This document shows, piece by piece, positions 16,227 through 20,297 of a stretch of DNA of 20,297 bases. Both the position numbers and the translations under genes were made by a program. Source of the DNA: CAYUAI01 sp964442745 (GTDB lineage: Bacteria > Pseudomonadota > Gammaproteobacteria > S012-40). The stretch's first letter is position 1; every line of letters starts with the position of its first letter. The notes under the pieces were generated by a model, which was not told where the DNA came from, did no database searches, and saw only the letters and a list, made by a program, of their open reading frames with translations. The stretch covers positions 1 through 20,297 of the forward strand of contig CAYUAI010000071.1 of assembly GCA_964442745.1 (NCBI GenBank), written 5' to 3'.

Positions 16227-17303
16227 ATGCGTCTCTCCTTTAAATTCAAGCCCTATGGCTTAGCTATCTTGGCGATCGCCTCCATAGGCTGTGCCCAACA
16301 ACCAATCACTCACCGCATTAATCCCGCTTTCCCACCGCCTCCGGAAAAGCCTAAACTCATTTATGAAGGCACCCTCAGAAGCAGTAAAGATGTGCAAGAA
16401 ACCACATTCGCCGATAAAATTAAAAAAATCGCCACCGGCGTCATTGACGACCCCTTAGGATTGGCCAAACCCTACGGCGTGGCAGTCAAAAATGGCCGCG
16501 TCTATGTCACCGATACCCAACAACGGGCCATTTTAATGTTTGATATAACGAACCAAGCCTTTAATATTTTTGGGATCGAAGGCGATGGCAGCGTACTCAA
16601 GCCCTTGGGAATTGATATTTCTTCGTTAGATGAAATCTTTGTCGCCGACATTACCGCTAAACGCATTGTCGTGTTTGATCTTGACGGCAATTACTTGCGC
16701 CGCTTAGGCAATGAAGCGATGTTTATTCGTCCGAGTGGCGTTACCGTCAGTCGCAACGGACAAACTATTTTTGTGGTGGATACCGGCGGACTGGATTCCG
16801 AACAACATCGCATCCTAGTACTCGATGCCAAAACAGGCCAGGTTAAACATATCATTGGCGAACGTGGCACCGCCCCAGGCCAATTAAATTTACCCCTCCA
16901 AGCGGCGATGGCCCCTAACGGCAAATTATATGTCGTGGATAGTGGCAATTTTCGGGTACAAGCTTTCAACACCGATGACTATCGTTTCTCCCACAGCTTT
17001 GGCAGCGTGGGACGAAAGAGCGGGAATTTTTCCCGGCCCAAAGGCATTGCTACTGATAGCGATAGCAATATTTATGTCGTTGACACAGCCTTTGGGAACT
17101 TCCAGGTCTTTAATGCACAAGGCACACTGTTATTGTTTGCCGGTGCCCGATCCACCTCCGGTGGACCGGCAAAATACATGCTACCCGCCGGGATTGATGT
17201 CGATGAACAAGGCAGAGTTTATGTGGTTGACCAATATTTTAGAAAAATAGATGTCTACCGGCCCGCACAACTTTCACCCTTGGGCAGCCTGCCTAAATTT
17301 TAA
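16227..17303 (+). CDS. NHL-repeat six-bladed beta-propeller lipoprotein
   Basis: A 358-aa lipoprotein whose signal peptide ends in a lipobox-like ASIG before C22, with the mature N-terminus at that Cys. A Pro-rich linker (PAFPPPPEKPKLIYEG) leads to a propeller at about 78-350. The repeated blades start with KPYGVAV, KPLGIDI, RPSGVTV, LPLQAAM, RPKGIAT and LPAGIDV, each followed by a V-Y/F-V-x-D strand. Such propellers are usually protein-binding, and this subtype is commonly encoded beside multiheme cytochromes. No catalytic residues can be argued. It probably sits at the outer membrane as a partner of the cytochromes, which is inference. The gene converges with the heme-bearing GGDEF-EAL gene; the 50-base gap shows no strong terminator. 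Confidence 0.9.
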   Translation: MRLSFKFKPYGLAILAIASIGCAQQPITHRINPAFPPPPEKPKLIYEGTLRSSKDVQETTFADKIKKIATGVIDDPLGLAKPYGVAVKNGRVYVTDTQQRAILMFDITNQAFNIFGIEGDGSVLKPLGIDISSLDEIFVADITAKRIVVFDLDGNYLRRLGNEAMFIRPSGVTVSRNGQTIFVVDTGGLDSEQHRILVLDAKTGQVKHIIGERGTAPGQLNLPLQAAMAPNGKLYVVDSGNFRVQAFNTDDYRFSHSFGSVGRKSGNFSRPKGIATDSDSNIYVVDTAFGNFQVFNAQGTLLLFAGARSTSGGPAKYMLPAGIDVDEQGRVYVVDQYFRKIDVYRPAQLSPLGSLPKF

Positions 17304-17353
17304 CCCATCATTATTGACCGGTTTCGCCCTCGATTGATAATTCACGGCAGGAT

Positions 17354-19849
17354 CTATACTCCCGTCTCTTGTACCACGTGCCCAAGTGGTTGGGCCTTCT
17401 TATTTTCTAACCAGTGCTTCACTTGCTTAATCGGCATCGGCCGACACACATAAAAACCTTGCGCCGTGTCACAACCGAGTGTGGCTAAAAGATCCAAGAC
17501 TTCAGCGGATTCAACACCTTCAGCCACCACACCTAAACCGAGTTTGTGCGCTAAATCAATGGTTGAACGGACAATCACGACACTATTTTTATCCGAAATT
17601 AAAGATAAACAAAAGGCTTTATCAATTTTCAACTCGTGCACCGGCAATCGTTTTAAATACGCGAGTGAAGAATAACCCGTCCCAAAATCATCAATCGACA
17701 AGCGAAATCCCATGGTATTAAATTGATCAAGCGCATCAATCGCCTTCATTGGATCTTCCATCAATGCGGTTTCAGTAATTTCAAATTTAAGCGCACTGGA
17801 AGGAATTAACTGTGATTTAATAATTTTAGCCACCTCATCAGCAAAATCTTGATCCGCTAAATTACGGACCGATAAATTAATAGCCACTCTGATGTTGCTT
17901 CGATCAAAATGATATTGCTCATAATCATCTAATACGTTTTTCAACACCCAGGTCGTTAATAGCCGAATCAATCCCGTTTGTTCAGCCAGCGGAATAAACT
18001 CATCAGGGGGCAAAAGCCCATGGGTCGGATGTTGCCACCGCACCAGTGCTTCCAGTCCATTAAGTTGTCGTGTTTTTAAATCAATTTTCGGTTGATAATG
18101 TAAAATCAGTTCATTATTTTCGATGGCTTGCCGAAGTTCACTCGCAATCGATAGTTGCCGCACGCTGTGCTGATCTTGGTCTGGATCATAAATCGCATAT
18201 CCGCACCCACTGCGTTTAGCAATATACATCGCCACATCCGCTCGCTGTAACAACACCACCGAATTTCCTCCATGTTGAGGAAACAGCGCAATACCAAGAC
18301 TCACACCAACACTCAGATTTTGCCCTTCAACTAATAAGGGACGTTCCACGGTATTGATAATTTTTCTGGCAGTAAAGATCGCTTGATTCATATCGGCTTC
18401 CGGTAAAACAACCGCGAATTCATCACCGCCTAAACGAGCCACCGTATCCGACTCACGTAACACCAATCGCAGTTTTTGAGCCACTTGCTGTAGCAACTTA
18501 TCCCCGACATGGTGGCCCAAGGTATCATTGACCTCTTTAAAACGATCCAAATCCATTAAAATTAAAGACATGGAATGGTCACTGCGCTGCGCAGAACGTA
18601 ACGCTTGCTGTATTCGATCAAACAATAATAAGCGATTGGGTAAGTCCGTCAAACTATCATGCAAAGCCTGGTATCGCAACGCTGCCGTTTGCGCTTTACG
18701 GCTAGTAATATCTCGGATAATGGCGATAAAATATTGTTGATTAGCCAGCTTCATTTCACTAATCGCCACATCCATTGGAAATCTGGAACCACTATTACGG
18801 CGCCCTAAGATCTCCCGTGCCACGCCCAACACTCGAGCGCGAAACCCACTATCCTGATCGCCTAATATTGATTCAGCACGACCCTCCTTTGAACGGGGTG
18901 CTAGCTTTGTTACGTTTTCACCAATTAATTCACTGGAAGGATAACCAAATATTTTTTGTACCGCCGGATTTACATGCTCAATAATGCCTTCATCTGTCAT
19001 AATGATGATCGCATCAAGCACATTATCCATGACCGCTCGAATGCGAATCTCACCCGCCAGCAATTCAGATTGCATCTGGTTAAATGCTTCGGTCAACTCA
19101 CCCAACTCATCTTTGCGCACCACCGGCAATTGGGTAACACGGTCGCCTTTTCCTACCCGCTTAATCGCATCCCTTAATGCGGCAATCGGCCTCAGCACAT
19201 CTTGCCGAATCGAACCCCACAACGCCAAACCTAACGTTAGCACAAGCAATGCAGAACCACTCACGAGCCAAGAACGCATGGCTTCAATCCGAAGTTGTGT
19301 TGATTCGTTCAACAGTGATAATTGCAATACGCCACGTAAATTCGATGGATCATAACCGTGACAAGTTAAGCATTCGACATCGGCCTGAATAGGCATTGCC
19401 ACCGTAATATGCGTTGGGTCAGTTAAATCAAACGCAATTTTACCCGTTAGCACCGTATTCAACAATTCGGGAGAAATGGGTTTAAAAGAAGGGGGAGTCA
19501 CTTGTGTGGTGCGAGTGAACCGATTATGCCCTAAAAAATCATTCACCGCATTGACTGTACTTAAATCAGTAAAGGCGGGCTGGCCATTGCGCCTCACCAC
19601 TTCAACATTATCAATACCCGCAACATCGTCAAGCCGATCAAGCCATTCACGTGCTAATGGACCGTTACCATTAAGCATTAAGGTTTTTAAACTGCCTAAA
19701 ATGGTTTTCGCATGCACCTCAGCCTGCTCTACGCCTTGCTGATGAATCACTGAGGTTAACTGGCGTTCTAGCCAAAATCCGACAACAAGAACTAAACAGG
19801 TTAAAATACTTGAAATAACAACGGCAAGACGTACGCCTAGACTCTTCAT
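17354..19849 (-). CDS. Membrane heme-c sensor with HAMP-PAS-GGDEF-EAL (c-di-GMP turnover)
   Basis: From the ATG at 19849 (831 aa): TM1 at 6-26, a periplasmic sensor at 27-193, TM2 at 195-213, HAMP at about 214-266, PAS at about 268-385, GGDEF at about 395-555 and EAL at about 570-820. The sensor contains one CXXCH (C160, C163, H164) in a Tll0287/DUF3365-like setting, so it should bind heme c covalently in the periplasm. The GGDEF site is intact (474-478) with an I-site RESD (465-468). The EAL domain keeps EAL (600-602), the NLS asparagine, E in FEITE, DDFGTG (720-725), KIDK and AEGVE. Both synthesis and hydrolysis of c-di-GMP are therefore possible. The frame reaches a TTG at 19912, but GGGGGA lies 10 bases before the ATG chosen. 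Confidence 0.93.
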   Translation of the reverse strand: MKSLGVRLAVVISSILTCLVLVVGFWLERQLTSVIHQQGVEQAEVHAKTILGSLKTLMLNGNGPLAREWLDRLDDVAGIDNVEVVRRNGQPAFTDLSTVNAVNDFLGHNRFTRTTQVTPPSFKPISPELLNTVLTGKIAFDLTDPTHITVAMPIQADVECLTCHGYDPSNLRGVLQLSLLNESTQLRIEAMRSWLVSGSALLVLTLGLALWGSIRQDVLRPIAALRDAIKRVGKGDRVTQLPVVRKDELGELTEAFNQMQSELLAGEIRIRAVMDNVLDAIIIMTDEGIIEHVNPAVQKIFGYPSSELIGENVTKLAPRSKEGRAESILGDQDSGFRARVLGVAREILGRRNSGSRFPMDVAISEMKLANQQYFIAIIRDITSRKAQTAALRYQALHDSLTDLPNRLLLFDRIQQALRSAQRSDHSMSLILMDLDRFKEVNDTLGHHVGDKLLQQVAQKLRLVLRESDTVARLGGDEFAVVLPEADMNQAIFTARKIINTVERPLLVEGQNLSVGVSLGIALFPQHGGNSVVLLQRADVAMYIAKRSGCGYAIYDPDQDQHSVRQLSIASELRQAIENNELILHYQPKIDLKTRQLNGLEALVRWQHPTHGLLPPDEFIPLAEQTGLIRLLTTWVLKNVLDDYEQYHFDRSNIRVAINLSVRNLADQDFADEVAKIIKSQLIPSSALKFEITETALMEDPMKAIDALDQFNTMGFRLSIDDFGTGYSSLAYLKRLPVHELKIDKAFCLSLISDKNSVVIVRSTIDLAHKLGLGVVAEGVESAEVLDLLATLGCDTAQGFYVCRPMPIKQVKHWLENKKAQPLGHVVQETGV

Positions 19850-20297
19850 CGTAACCACATCCCCCAAGGGATAAAATATATACTGGAGCTCTCTTTCATG
19901 ATGGCTTTTCAAACCACTAAATATCTATTTGCTATTCAAGCAAATCGCTTATGAAACACGCATCATGTGCGATAACTTGCTAAAACTACATTGCCTGTTA
20001 ATATTTGGTTATCAATTTTGGGGGGGTTAAAATTAAGTGGCGCAAGCATGAAATTATTATTATTTTAAACTCACCCAAACAACAGAGATTAGCCACCCAA
20101 ACTTTGTTACATTGTTCATATCTTAACATATTGTTTGAGCGTTGTATGCTAAACACTCAACGCATAAAGAGCGATATATCTTACACCGTTTCCTAGAAAA
20201 AACCAACATATACAGAAAAAACAACCGCCTCATCAACGCATTAACAAACCATATCATCAACGTAAAAACGCCGCCGCTCATCAGTCATTCAATCCCA
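19850..20297. other. Non-coding right end, upstream of the heme sensor gene
   Basis: About 450 AT-rich bases without a convincing gene; a 63-codon frame at 20005-20196 starts with TTG and has no family look or ribosome site. A run of seven G lies at 20030-20036. A weak inverted repeat GCGTTG (20139-20144) and CAACGC (20158-20163) is present. No clear promoter for the sensor gene was recognised. Confidence 0.5.
19927..19945. promoter_or_regulatory. Palindromic operator-like site upstream of the heme sensor gene
   Basis: ATTTGCT and AGCAAAT are perfect inverted copies separated by five bases. The 19-bp dyad lies about 78 bases before the ATG at 19849. Its size fits a homodimeric helix-turn-helix regulator, but none is encoded in the window. 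Confidence 0.4.

Noticed and set aside
20030..20036. G7 run upstream of the heme sensor gene as a phase-variable promoter
   Set aside because: It lies about 180 bases from the start and no promoter elements flank it, so there is no basis for a switching role.
20005..20196. 63-codon plus-strand ORF at the right end
   Set aside because: TTG start, no ribosome site, no recognisable family or signal sequence, skewed composition of AT-rich non-coding DNA.
1..20297. CRISPR arrays, transposases, integrases, tRNA genes
   Set aside because: Looked for on both strands; no regularly spaced repeats, mobile-element proteins or cloverleaf sequences were seen.

Overview
The window looks like chromosomal DNA of a gammaproteobacterium outside the enterics. 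The base composition is moderately AT-rich by eye. Two things support the assignment. First, the block argC, DUF6776, bactofilin, erpA, anmK, M23 peptidase, tyrS is the arrangement I recall from pseudomonads and relatives, where tyrS lies next to an rRNA operon. Second, every protein reads as a gammaproteobacterial family member. A perfect rrn P1-style promoter at the left edge points out of the window, so an rRNA operon probably starts just beyond base 1. The c-type cytochromes and a DsrE-like relic suggest a respiratory lifestyle involving sulfur, iron or extracellular electron acceptors or donors. The species cannot be named from this window.

Layout. Bases 1-266 hold a stable-RNA promoter (minus strand). 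267-1463 is tyrS (minus). 1819-4587 is a compact plus-strand signalling operon: a stand-alone receiver, a CheC-type phosphatase, and a PAS-GGDEF diguanylate cyclase with a long disordered tail. 4779-7454 holds an M23 murein endopeptidase and anmK (plus), both acting on cell-wall metabolism. A hairpin at 7467-7486 separates them from the converging minus-strand group argC, DUF6776, bactofilin, erpA (10395 down to 7501).

The accessory and most interesting part is 10631-19849. Two arms diverge from about 15125-15381. The minus arm encodes a hexaheme protein made of concatenated monoheme c domains, a DsrE-like secreted protein broken by a 5-bp tandem duplication, and a 16-strand-type outer-membrane porin. 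The plus arm encodes a pentaheme cytochrome and an NHL-propeller lipoprotein. Converging on the plus arm is a membrane GGDEF-EAL protein whose periplasmic sensor carries one CXXCH heme site. Porin, multiheme cytochromes and NHL lipoprotein together resemble a porin-cytochrome conduit for moving electrons across the outer membrane. The heme-bearing c-di-GMP enzyme could report periplasmic redox state. The conduit role and the regulatory link are inferences from gene content.

Two separate c-di-GMP modules therefore lie in one 20-kb window. Several genes in the cytochrome cluster have poor Shine-Dalgarno sequences, and the pentaheme gene has a leader with two mutually exclusive hairpins. No CRISPR array, transposase, integrase or tRNA gene was seen.
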